The notes under the pieces are model-generated. The model was not told the DNA's origin, made no database searches, and saw only the letters and a list, made by a program, of their open reading frames with translations. Both the position numbers and the translations under genes were made by a program. From positions 868,001 to 932,000 of the forward strand of contig NZ_KB899660.1 in assembly GCF_000378385.1 (NCBI RefSeq): a stretch of 64,000 bases of DNA, written 5' to 3'. This document shows positions 52,420 through 61,300 of this stretch, piece after piece. Positions within the stretch are counted from its first letter, which is position 1. Each line of letters starts with the position of its first letter. This DNA comes from Paenibacillus daejeonensis DSM 15491 (GTDB taxonomy: Bacteria; Bacillota; Bacilli; Paenibacillales; Paenibacillaceae).

Positions 52420-54060
52420 TTAATGATCTCTAAATTCCTGCGGGGTCGCGCCATAGTATTTTTTGAAGGTCTTGCTGAAATACTGCGGGTTTTGATAGCC
52501 CAGTTCACTTGTAATCTCATAAATTTTCTTATTGGTATGCTTGAGCAGATAAAGCGCCCGCTCCATCTTGTAGCCAATGATCCAATCGCTCAGGCTCTCG
52601 CCCGTCTCGGCCTTAAATACTTTGGATAGATAAACAGGGTGCAAGAACACCCGGTCTGCGATGGTTTTTACCGTGGTATCCTGGCTCAGGTTATTGGCAA
52701 CAATTTCATGTACTTGCTTAACGATAAAGCTCTTGGTGCTCTCGTCCTTCTGCGCCAGCTCCATCTCCAGCTTCACCAATACTCCGTCCGACCAGGCCTT
52801 CAGCCGCTCTGGCGAGAGCACAACGGTCTGATCCAGGATAAAATCAATCCCCAGCTCCTCTATCTGCGTCACGTAGTGGCCCTGGCGATGGGCAATGTAG
52901 AGGTAGGCGTTGGTCAGGGCCAGGTACACCTCATAGAGATGCTCCCGAGAGTAGCCCGTCTTGGTCAGATCGCCCAACACCTCGCCAATTTTCTCACGGA
53001 CCGCTTCCCACCGTTTCGACTCTAACAGAGTGATCAGCGTAGGCGGCTTGTAGAGGCTCTCCAATGACTTGACATGGATACGGTCCCGCCCGGCGCGTTC
53101 CTCCAGATAATGAATCGTGTGCTGATCCTCCTGTGCAATCATGAACATTGTTCCTAGGCCAGAACGGTAAGCCGCCGAGAGCGCGTCAGGAAACTGGAAC
53201 CATTCAGTCACCACAATGGAGATATCCCCTTTAAGATAACTACTCACATTGGTCCGAAACGTCTTGGCCCGCTCTGCCAGCAGCGCCTGGCGTTTGTTCC
53301 GGCCATCCGTACTATATTGTACGCTCGGAGGTGCGTCACTTAGGGGTTGAATGAGTAGAATCAGGTACTCATGCGGCGCTTTGCCATGCCACACCCGGAA
53401 CTCTCCATCAAACGATTCCTCTGCAATATTGCCGACAGCAAATTCCATTAAGGCGATTGAATTGTAATCCAGATGTGAGAATTGACGCCCAAGCTGAACA
53501 AGCATCAGCACAGTAGGCTTATCCGCTACCAGCGGAATCTCGTATTGCAGCAACTTCTCCTGAAGGGTCTTGGGAGATAGTTGCCGGCCAAGCACCAAGT
53601 CCATTAGTAGATTGGCTCGAAGCACCTTGAAATCTGATTTACGGCTATATTGCAGCTGATGCATCTTCTCCGCTTGCGCCCATTCATCCTTGAGCGCGTC
53701 GATGGCACCGGAAAGAATCTGGACAAACTCCTCGTCATTCAGCGGCTTTAGAATATAGTCAAACGCCTGTAATTGGACGGCCTTGCGCGCATACTGAAAA
53801 TCCGAATGGCCGGTGAGCAATATGCTTTTGATATGCGGCCAGCGCTCACCGATGACCTGCAGCAGCGCCAAGCCGTCCATCTCGGGCATTGCAATATCCG
53901 TAACAACAATATCCACAGGCGTCTCCTCCAGAAGCGCTAGAGCCTCTGATGCAGAAGCGGCCTGGTATACGTGACGGATCCCCATCGCAGCCCAGGGAAT
54001 GGTTTTGGCCAAACTGGAGGTCACATACACTTCATCATCCACCAATAAAATATCAATCAT
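52420..54060 (-). CDS. Response regulator with AraC output (YesN type)
   Basis: 546 residues from the ATG at 54060, which overlaps the kinase stop (ATGA); the longer frame is read-through. Receiver domain 1-120: acidic pair DDE (8-10), phospho-Asp in VVTDIAMPEMDG (about 55) and Lys in YILKPLND. A central ~300-residue region follows, then two AraC helix-turn-helix motifs at the C-terminus (VKTIADRVFLHPVYLSKVFKAE; EITSELGYQNPQYFSKTFKKYYG). Likely activates the importer genes downstream. Confidence 0.94.
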   Translation of the reverse strand: MIDILLVDDEVYVTSSLAKTIPWAAMGIRHVYQAASASEALALLEETPVDIVVTDIAMPEMDGLALLQVIGERWPHIKSILLTGHSDFQYARKAVQLQAFDYILKPLNDEEFVQILSGAIDALKDEWAQAEKMHQLQYSRKSDFKVLRANLLMDLVLGRQLSPKTLQEKLLQYEIPLVADKPTVLMLVQLGRQFSHLDYNSIALMEFAVGNIAEESFDGEFRVWHGKAPHEYLILLIQPLSDAPPSVQYSTDGRNKRQALLAERAKTFRTNVSSYLKGDISIVVTEWFQFPDALSAAYRSGLGTMFMIAQEDQHTIHYLEERAGRDRIHVKSLESLYKPPTLITLLESKRWEAVREKIGEVLGDLTKTGYSREHLYEVYLALTNAYLYIAHRQGHYVTQIEELGIDFILDQTVVLSPERLKAWSDGVLVKLEMELAQKDESTKSFIVKQVHEIVANNLSQDTTVKTIADRVFLHPVYLSKVFKAETGESLSDWIIGYKMERALYLLKHTNKKIYEITSELGYQNPQYFSKTFKKYYGATPQEFRDH

Positions 54061-55805
54061 TGCTTCAGCTCCTCTCCAGGCAGCCCCGGCTGCCATCGGA
54101 TCGTGACACGTACGCCGCCGAGCGGCGATGCTTCGAAGATCAGTCCTGCGCCTTCACGGAAGCGCAGCAGCATCCGTTGGTGCACATTCCACAGTCCGCA
54201 TCCCATCTCTTCATCCATCTGCTTGTGCATCTTATGCTGCAGCGACTGCATGGCATCCGGCGTCATGCCCTTGCCGTCGTCCTCAACCGTTAATTCCGCG
54301 CCGGTTGCTGTCCACATCCCTGTAATTCGTATGATGGACGCGCTAGCGCTGGATTCAATTCCATGCAGTACGGCATTCTCAACCAATGGCTGCAGCATGA
54401 GCGGCGGTACTTCCAATAGGAGCATATCGGGTGGGATATCCAGTTGATAATCCAGCCTTGGCATCCGCATCTTTTGAATTTCCAGATAACTTGTGACAAA
54501 ATGAACCTCCTCCGAGAGCGTGACCAGCTCGCGTTCCTGTCTCGTGGTGTACCGGTAATAAACGGATAGATGGTGCGACATGGCCACTACCGCCCCGTTC
54601 TGCTCCAGCTTGGCCATGCTGGAGATGAAGGAGAAGCAATTATAGAAGAAATGCGGATTAATCTGCGACTGCAGCTGCTTCAAGCGGGCCTCCCGGACAT
54701 GAATGCGCTCCAGATAGACGGTCTCGAAGAGCTCCTGAATTTGTGCAACCATCAGATTAAATCGGGTGTACAAAAAGCCAAACTCACTGGACCCCTTTGG
54801 CTTGATCCGTACGGAGTAATCGCCATTCTTGAGACGTTGGAAACCGATGACCAGCCGTTTGATGGGGACCTGCACTTGCGCATATAACAGGTATGCTCCG
54901 ATACTGCACAGCAGCAGCAGACCCGCGATGGAAATATAAAATAGCCGGTTTGCCTGCTCAATTGGACGTAAAATCTCTGTTATCGGAATGTAATCAATCA
55001 GATGCCAACCGAGCACTTCGGACTGAACCCTGTTAACCAAATAGTCCTGATTGCCGAGATGCACCGTACGACTTTCTTGCGTGGAAAGCGAACGATTCGC
55101 TAACGACTGAATAACCTCGCCAATCAGCTCACGATCAGCCGTGCGGTTATAGATAGCCCCCGTATCTGGATGGTAATAGAACGGATCGGAACGGCCGCCG
55201 CTTTTGAATTGATCCAACATATCAATAATATTACTGCCGCTAAACCGCACCTCGATGATCAGGTTGAAATTGCCGGGATCCTCGTAGCTCGAATACGGGG
55301 TCACCGCGAACCGAGAGAAGGTATACTGGGGCTGCTCAGCCGAACCCGTGTTGCTCACCTGCCAGCCCGGTCGCAGTCGCTGCTTGAGCTGCTCGCTATC
55401 ATAGACGGTCACATCCAGGGCGGAAATGTCCCGCTGCAGCACTGGCGAATAGATATGCAGCGTATTGCGCCATTTGAGCGAGCTCTCTTGAATCGCGAGC
55501 TTGGTCTGAATGCGGCGAATCAGGGTCGTGGTCCGCAGATCGAGCTCTGGCATCTCGTTAAAGATATCCCGTAGGGAAGAAATGTCCGGGTCTTGGATGA
55601 GCAGGTCCGGCCATAGAGCAATGGCGTCGATACTGGCATCGACTTCATTTTGAAAGAAAAGCAATTGACTGGCATTCGATTTATTTAATTCCTCGCCGAT
55701 AATATCCGTACTTGTCCGATTCGAATAAAAATACAACGTCAGAATCGGAATCAGCATAATCAAGGCAAGGCCGATAATTTTCGTAAACAGGTTCACTTTA
55801 GGCAT
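54057..55805 (-). CDS. Sensor histidine kinase (YesM type)
   Basis: 582 residues. Membrane segments at about 8-26 and 285-305 flank an extracellular Cache-like sensor domain. Then come a HAMP domain (about 306-360), the His_kinase motif QINPHFFYNCFSFIS (phospho-His in NPHFF) and an ATPase domain with ENAVLHGIE and DDGKGM. Forms a two-component pair with the overlapping YesN gene and probably senses the sugar carried by the adjacent importer. Confidence 0.94.
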   Translation of the reverse strand: MPKVNLFTKIIGLALIMLIPILTLYFYSNRTSTDIIGEELNKSNASQLLFFQNEVDASIDAIALWPDLLIQDPDISSLRDIFNEMPELDLRTTTLIRRIQTKLAIQESSLKWRNTLHIYSPVLQRDISALDVTVYDSEQLKQRLRPGWQVSNTGSAEQPQYTFSRFAVTPYSSYEDPGNFNLIIEVRFSGSNIIDMLDQFKSGGRSDPFYYHPDTGAIYNRTADRELIGEVIQSLANRSLSTQESRTVHLGNQDYLVNRVQSEVLGWHLIDYIPITEILRPIEQANRLFYISIAGLLLLCSIGAYLLYAQVQVPIKRLVIGFQRLKNGDYSVRIKPKGSSEFGFLYTRFNLMVAQIQELFETVYLERIHVREARLKQLQSQINPHFFYNCFSFISSMAKLEQNGAVVAMSHHLSVYYRYTTRQERELVTLSEEVHFVTSYLEIQKMRMPRLDYQLDIPPDMLLLEVPPLMLQPLVENAVLHGIESSASASIIRITGMWTATGAELTVEDDGKGMTPDAMQSLQHKMHKQMDEEMGCGLWNVHQRMLLRFREGAGLIFEASPLGGVRVTIRWQPGLPGEELKQ

Positions 55806-56064
55806 CCGGCAAGACTCCTAGTTGTTATGATGGGGCAAGCCAGGCAGTCCAGATAATTGACCGGAATCAAACACAGGCCGCCCTCTCCATCATACGGACT
55901 CCAGGGTCATGAGACAATCCATCATTTTGCAACATATCGGATGTTTTGACAGCTAGAATAGGAAAAGTACAGGGGGGAAATTCATCATCGTTACAGCAAA
56001 GAGAGGCAGAAATAGGGGAATAACGAAAAGTAAAACGAATCCTTAGATTTTAGGGATGCTGACC

Positions 56065-56418
56065 TTATTTCTTCTTCTCTTTAAGGAAACGCCTCACAAC
56101 CTCCATCATCCGGCTGGAAACGGTACCGAATTTGTCCTTGGCACTCTGTGTATTCTTGAAAAACACCAGGGAACGCTGTTCGTCGAAGGATTCGATTTCA
56201 CGGAGATTGACCAGATTCGTGCGGTCCAGCCGTTTAAAGCCGTAAGATTTCAGGTGATGCTCGTACGTGGACAGACTGGGGACGAGCGAATAGTACCGCC
56301 CTGACGTCGTGTGCAGAAGGACGGTACGCTCGTAATTCTCAATATAGAGGACATCTTTCAAATCAAGGGTGAGGAGCTCACCCAGGTTTCTCGGATCTCG
56401 GGTCACATGTAACTTCAT
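56065..56418 (-). CDS. Stand-alone LytTR DNA-binding protein of the agr-like cassette
   Basis: 117 residues from the ATG at 56418 (a GTG four codons earlier is possible). Nearly the whole protein is a LytTR domain (LLTLDLKDVLYIENYERTVLLHT; FKRLDRTNLVNLREIESFD). The receiver domain that precedes LytTR in AgrA is absent, and no receiver gene is nearby. It follows agrD by 72 bp on the same strand. Likely binds direct repeats in target promoters, perhaps including its own operon. Confidence 0.9.
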   Translation of the reverse strand: MKLHVTRDPRNLGELLTLDLKDVLYIENYERTVLLHTTSGRYYSLVPSLSTYEHHLKSYGFKRLDRTNLVNLREIESFDEQRSLVFFKNTQSAKDKFGTVSSRMMEVVRRFLKEKKK

Positions 56419-56490
56419 GTCGCGTACCACTCCAGTAACAAGGTATGGGCTGACGGGCTTGTCCGACAGCCCTCCTTCACTACGCCATCC

Positions 56491-56613
56491 TTACTTCTTC
56501 AGCTCTTCGGGCAGCTCGGGGCGATGGATTGCTGATGGAGATGCAGTCGTTGCGAAATAAGCGGCAATCCCCTTCAAAACAGTTGAAGCTTGTTTGGCAA
56601 GCCATGGTTTCAT
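56491..56613 (-). CDS. agrD: AgrD-like cyclic-peptide precursor (40 aa)
   Basis: Too short for ordinary ORF calling; found by reading. GGAGGTGAGAACT ribosome site before the ATG. Layout: amphipathic leader (MKPWLAKQASTVLKGIAAYF), core around ATTASPSAI, then the diagnostic charged tail HRPELPEELKK. There is no Cys. By alignment with Clostridium perfringens AgrD (core followed by HQPEEP), the ring would be the five residues Ser25-Pro-Ser-Ala-Ile29, closed as a Ser lactone rather than a thiolactone; this is inference. It starts 5 bp after the agrB stop. Confidence 0.85.
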   Translation of the reverse strand: MKPWLAKQASTVLKGIAAYFATTASPSAIHRPELPEELKK

Positions 56614-56618
56614 AGTTC

Positions 56619-57140
56619 TCACCTCCTTTTATTAGGAATGCATAACGAGATGCCTTGCAATAGAAATATGATAGCTAGCGTCGGAGATTCTAGAATTAAA
56701 TTGCTACCGACCAATACGAGAGAAATCAATTTCATAAGTGGAAAATACTTTTCTGGCATACGCGCATATCCTCTAATATTAGCGGGGGCTAAGATAGCAA
56801 ACAGGAGAAGACTGAACAATGAGGTATAGAGAATTCCATCTTGGGGAAACGGAAGATGCGGCGGCAGAGCAACAACCAATAATGTTGCGACCATACACCA
56901 TGTCGACGATTGCAGATGGTACCCTCCGGAGACCGATCGAACGAGAACAAAAGCTGCGATTGATAGCAGAGTCTCTGTCAAGCGCCCCGTCAGTAAGCCC
57001 ACTAATGCAGCCGCCGAGTACGGAATCAAAAAATTAATGACGATAATCAAGGCATATTGCATGACTGCGACGCTGCCGGTCTGTTTTTCATTGGAGTTTT
57101 TGATGGACACTGCCAGTTTTTCAGCCCATGCTTCGATCAT
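56619..57140 (-). CDS. agrB: AgrB-like peptide-processing membrane protease
   Basis: Cuts the AgrD tail and cyclises the peptide. 173 residues with about five membrane segments and the catalytic His and Cys in RSVSGGYHLQSSTWC (His about 75, Cys about 82), spaced as in AgrB. GGAGGGAG ribosome site. Overlaps the end of the upstream receptor-like gene by 20 bp. Confidence 0.92.
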   Translation of the reverse strand: MIEAWAEKLAVSIKNSNEKQTGSVAVMQYALIIVINFLIPYSAAALVGLLTGRLTETLLSIAAFVLVRSVSGGYHLQSSTWCMVATLLVVALPPHLPFPQDGILYTSLFSLLLFAILAPANIRGYARMPEKYFPLMKLISLVLVGSNLILESPTLAIIFLLQGISLCIPNKRR

Positions 57141-57786
57141 CTATATACTCCCTCCGTTGCGCCACGTATAATAACACGCCTAATATGATGATAAAATTCA
57201 GGATCGCCAGGGTAGGTGTGCTTTTGGAAAAGGCAATAAAATTGGTAATGGATATGACACCATAGCCTCCTAATATTAAAAAGAACAGTTTGAGATTTAA
57301 CCCCCTCATGGTTAAGGGAGCATATTCATAATCCGGAACAAATGTATAACCTATACGAAACCTATAAAGCAATCCTACAATCACCAAAGTAGTCATAACG
57401 GATAAAGATTGAAGAACGTAGGCCTGATTAGTATGTGGCATTAATACCTCTAACGGTATATCCATCCATATCATTAAGATTAAGAAGAAATATTGAATAA
57501 AAAGATATCCCATATATCCATAAACTGTCATCAGTGCAGCATAAAAAATATGAACGCGAAACATTTGCCACAAGATAAGAAAGATTACCGGCGGCTGAAG
57601 TAGAGTCGCAATAACACGTAACTCCAAAACTTCAAATATAAAATGTGAAAGCAGCGCCATAATCGCGGATGCAAAAAGGATTTGGCCCCGGAAACCTTTC
57701 AGAGGAAACTTGAACATCGCAAACGTTAGCAAAATGAGAGCCAGCCACTCGATCCCAGAGAATAAGAAATACAGTACAGTACCCAT
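57121..57786 (-). CDS. AgrC-like membrane receptor domain lacking a kinase
   Basis: 221 residues with six to seven membrane helices (about 4-25, 34-54, 58-78, 80-108, 129-146, 169-190, 196-216), the layout of the AgrC/ComD sensor region. The protein ends right after the last helix (LYVAQRREYIDDRSMG): no phospho-acceptor His or ATPase domain follows, and none exists in other frames because agrB overlaps. It is the first gene of the cassette with a GGGAG site. Either a true kinase-less receptor, an inhibitor of LytTR, or a relic; intact frame and tight overlap favour function. Confidence 0.78.
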   Translation of the reverse strand: MGTVLYFLFSGIEWLALILLTFAMFKFPLKGFRGQILFASAIMALLSHFIFEVLELRVIATLLQPPVIFLILWQMFRVHIFYAALMTVYGYMGYLFIQYFFLILMIWMDIPLEVLMPHTNQAYVLQSLSVMTTLVIVGLLYRFRIGYTFVPDYEYAPLTMRGLNLKLFFLILGGYGVISITNFIAFSKSTPTLAILNFIIILGVLLYVAQRREYIDDRSMG

Positions 57787-57835
57787 CAGTACACTCCCGG
57801 TTTCCCTGAATCCTTCGGAAAAAGAATTTGACTCT

Positions 57836-57841
57836 ATTATA
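57836..57841 (-). promoter_or_regulatory. Probable -10 box of the agr-like operon
   Basis: Consensus TATAAT in GTAGTATAATAG, 50 bp upstream of the receptor start. No good -35 is seen at 17 bp, which fits an activator-dependent promoter. A short inverted repeat GACAA/TTGTC lies further upstream at about 57906. Confidence 0.5.
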
Positions 57842-58047
57842 CTACATGAAAATTAGAAAAGTGAGAAAATTTTACAAGATTTATATAATATTTTCATTCA
57901 TATTTCGACAAAAATTGTCAAGTTTCACATTTGGATAAGGTAAACTGACTGCCGCCGTCCTTTAGTGCGCTGTCTTTCAGTTCCTCCGCAGTCTGAATTC
58001 CTACGAAACCTCTTTATGGCGACATGTGCCTCGTGCGCTTTCTCCAC

Positions 58048-58232
58048 TCTAACGGCCGTAGCTGCGCTTATTCGGACAATTTCTGGGAGTCTAGAAGTCT
58101 AACGGCCACTGGCACCGTTATTCGGCCATTCTACAGCGCTCAGAAGCAAAAAACGTAGAAATAACTGCACCCATGCCCGTTAGAATGGAAAACATCGTTT
58201 TGTAGCCCGAATAACTGCGGTGGTGTCCGTTA
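58048..58232. repeat. Intergenic F-F-R-R repeat element B (185 bp)
   Basis: Forward units at 58048-58072 and 58098-58122 (TCTAACGGCCnnnnGCnC-type cores ending TTATT), inverted units at 58159-58184 and 58210-58232. Length and unit spacing (48-50 bp) equal those of element A at 41787-41971, although the loop sequences differ. It lies between the agr-like operon promoter and the terminator of the surface peptidase gene; nothing else is seen in this gap. Confidence 0.85.
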
Positions 58233-58290
58233 AAAAGAACGTTGGTGGGTGCCACTACCTTTGCAGCGGCCCAATTAAGGAAAGGCCAGT

Positions 58291-58332
58291 AAAAAAAACT
58301 GCCCCTCCAGGTTTCAAAACCCGGAGAGGCAG
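58291..58332 (-). terminator. Terminator of the M28/M14 surface peptidase gene
   Basis: CTGCCTCTCCGGGTTT pairs with AAACCTGGAGGGGCAG (few mismatches) and is followed by eight T on the minus strand. Confidence 0.92.
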
Positions 58333-58361
58333 CCAAAAAGCCAACTGTTTAACGATAGAGA

Positions 58362-61300
58362 TTAGTCGTTCAAGTGCAGCATACGGCTAATGATAACGGC
58401 CGCTTGCGCACGGTTGGCAATGCCTTTTGGACCATAGGTCGTTGCGGTCATGCCTTGGATGACGCCTTCTTCGGTCAAGAGAGCAATTGCCTCTCTGGCA
58501 TAGGAAGCAATGGTGCCTCTGTCCGTAAACTTCGCCAGTGCGCCATCTACATCATCAATGGATGCATCCTGGGTCAGCTTCAGTACATTGGCGGCCATGA
58601 TGGCCATCTCTTCACGTGTGATCGCACGGTTCGGCTCGAAGCGGTTGCCGCCCACACCTTGGACCAGACCTGCTTCTACCGCAGATGCAACATACGTGTA
58701 ATGCCAGTTTGAGGTTTGAACGTCCGAGAACGATACCGATGCATTCTCATCCACCAGATCAAACGCACGAACGATCATCGTCAGGAACTCAGCACGCGTC
58801 ACTTGCTTCAGTGGCGCGAATTGGTTCTCTGCCACACCGTTGATGATACCCAGACCAGCAAGCTCACGAATCGCTTGACCTGCCCAAGCCTCAACGCCAC
58901 CCAGATCTCCGAACTCAGGCGTTGGCACACCTGGCTCTTCCGGATCTACCGGAGTCCCTGGTTCAGTCGGATCGGTCGGATCGGTCGGATCCGTAGGATC
59001 AGTTGGGTCCGTTGGATCTGTAGGATCGGTTGGGTCCGTTGGATCTGTGCCAGGGCCTGGACCAGGAATCGGTGTTCCAGGTTCAGGAGTAGGTCCAACA
59101 AACGCTTCACCAGGTCCTGCATTAAAGATTGCGTTCGTAAGCAGACGGTACTGATGCTGCGTATGCGCACGGTTCACTAACTCATTGGAGAAGATAGTCA
59201 GATTTTTGTTGTCTTCTGTATACGTGAACGCCAATACTTTTCCTTTGGCTCTATCATGGTTTGGCCACCAGCCAGCTTTGAAGAAATCATCGCCATCGCT
59301 TGTAGTCGCCAATACTTTAGCCGCTTCAGGAACAGCAGTAATGTACGATCCCGATACGGTGTAGAAATATTCTTGCTCATCATAAACGCTAGTTATAACA
59401 TTATCTTGTGTTACATTGGTTAGGAACACACCTTCGTGACTGTTGCCCGTTGTAGCAAAGTTAAAGCCCGGGATGACACCTGCTGTTCTAATAGTGTTCA
59501 TTGATACCCGGCCAAATCCGATGTACGGCTTGCCATCATTAATCAACGTCGTTGACCCTGACGTATTAACCAATACATCCGCTGCCGCTTGATCTGTCGT
59601 TACCTCAAAGCCAAGCGATCTCAGGACGTAAGCCGGAACACCACTGGCAGCAATTGTAGACGCCTCAAGTACTTTGCCGCTAGGTCTAGTGTTGCTAAAG
59701 GCTCTCATATCGAGATAGTACTTGGAGGCAATCGGATTCAAATCGCGATAATCAACTACAAAGTCACCTGCTTCATGAATCACACCGCTTTGAGTAAGCA
59801 TTGTAACAGTTTTTCCAGAAGCAAGCAGTTCATTGACTACTTTAGTTGCGTCATTATTATTATTACGAATGAGAACATAAGATGCGTTTACCGGCACTTG
59901 CGGCGACGGAATCGTTACCGAAGTCACAGGAGCCGTTTTTCCAGTAAATGCACCCTCTTGTCTAATTACATACCGATCAAAGCCGCGCATATCGTGGAAA
60001 TTCTGAATAATGTCAGCGTACATTGCACTAAAGTCGGAAACGTTGATTCCATCATAAAGTACAAGATTTGCAAGTCCACGTTTTGCTTGATGCATATTAA
60101 CGATATAAGATCCTGCCGGATAGGTTATACCTGCAACAGTTACAGCCTCTGTAGAGATTTCTACCTTTACACCGTTACGAATCAGATACTGCAACATGCG
60201 ATAGCTCTCCAGGGCATTCTTTTGTACACTGCTGTCCACAGGAAGTACATAATACTCTGGGAAGAAGTTTTCGTTACCCTGACGAGGGCGTCCGACAACT
60301 TCATTCTTGCTATCAATCAAGTACTTATCTACGGAATCTCCGGCATCTATGCCATCAATTCCCCGCTCATAAATCTTGAGTTGGTTCAGGAACAACTTTT
60401 CTTTGTTGTCAACTACATAAGTTGTTGCAGCAGCAGCTGTGTAGTATAGCGCTTTTTGCGATTCTTCGTTCAAATGCGGCATCTCAAGCGTATGGCCAAG
60501 CGCACCATGATGCATGGCGAATACAGCTGTGTAAGCAGGAGAGGCGTCATCCCATCCGTCAGCATAGCCAACTGGACGGTAATTTGGATCTGCAGCCAGC
60601 TTACGATGCTCTTCATAAGGAATGTGGTAAGTGGTATAAGATGTATTGGCAATACCAGCTTCACCCATTGCATAAGCCTGTTCAACCATGCTGTCGATCA
60701 ACAAGTCAAACTCATGATTCGGGTCATGCGGTGGTGTACAAGGTTCAATAAGGAAACTACCGACAAAACCGTGCATGTCTAGGAAGGACAACGGCGACCA
60801 TTTTGCGATTTGTGCCGTAACCGCTTGGGTTTCCGGCTGTGTTTGATACGAGTTGTCACGGTTCAGGTCGAAGCCTTCCACGTTTGCACGTGTGTTATGA
60901 ACACGTCCGTCAGGATTATTTGTGTATACAAAGATAAAGATGGCATTATCTAATGCTTCTTCCATGTTCAATGAAACAGTTGTATCTTCACCCTGAACTT
61001 TTGTCTCGTATTGAATGCTATCTTCAAGAGCCATAGTTTCAAAGTAATTCAAAATCACATCAACGCCTGGCGCTTCATCCGGGTGAATGTTGTTCAGCCA
61101 GATTGGCACTTTGTAATCGGTGATTACACCATTTGTAATATCAGCTGCCAATTTCTTCGGATCGTTCAACATAGCAGGGTGTGTCACATCTTGATAGTAG
61201 TCCACCGAAGCTTTGTCCTTGGCCAGAACTGTGAAGTAAATGTCTCGGCCTTCAACCGATTTACCAATAACGGAAGTATCGATGTAACGCCCCGTTGTCG

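Noticed and set aside
58965-59052. Short DNA repeat of GGATC-type units, considered as a CRISPR-like or regulatory array
   Set aside because: It encodes the (PTD)n linker of the surface peptidase; there are no spacers.
59589-60449. 286-residue plus-strand frame inside the peptidase gene
   Set aside because: Antisense to a clearly coding M14 region, Cys/Ser/Arg-rich composition without any domain signal.
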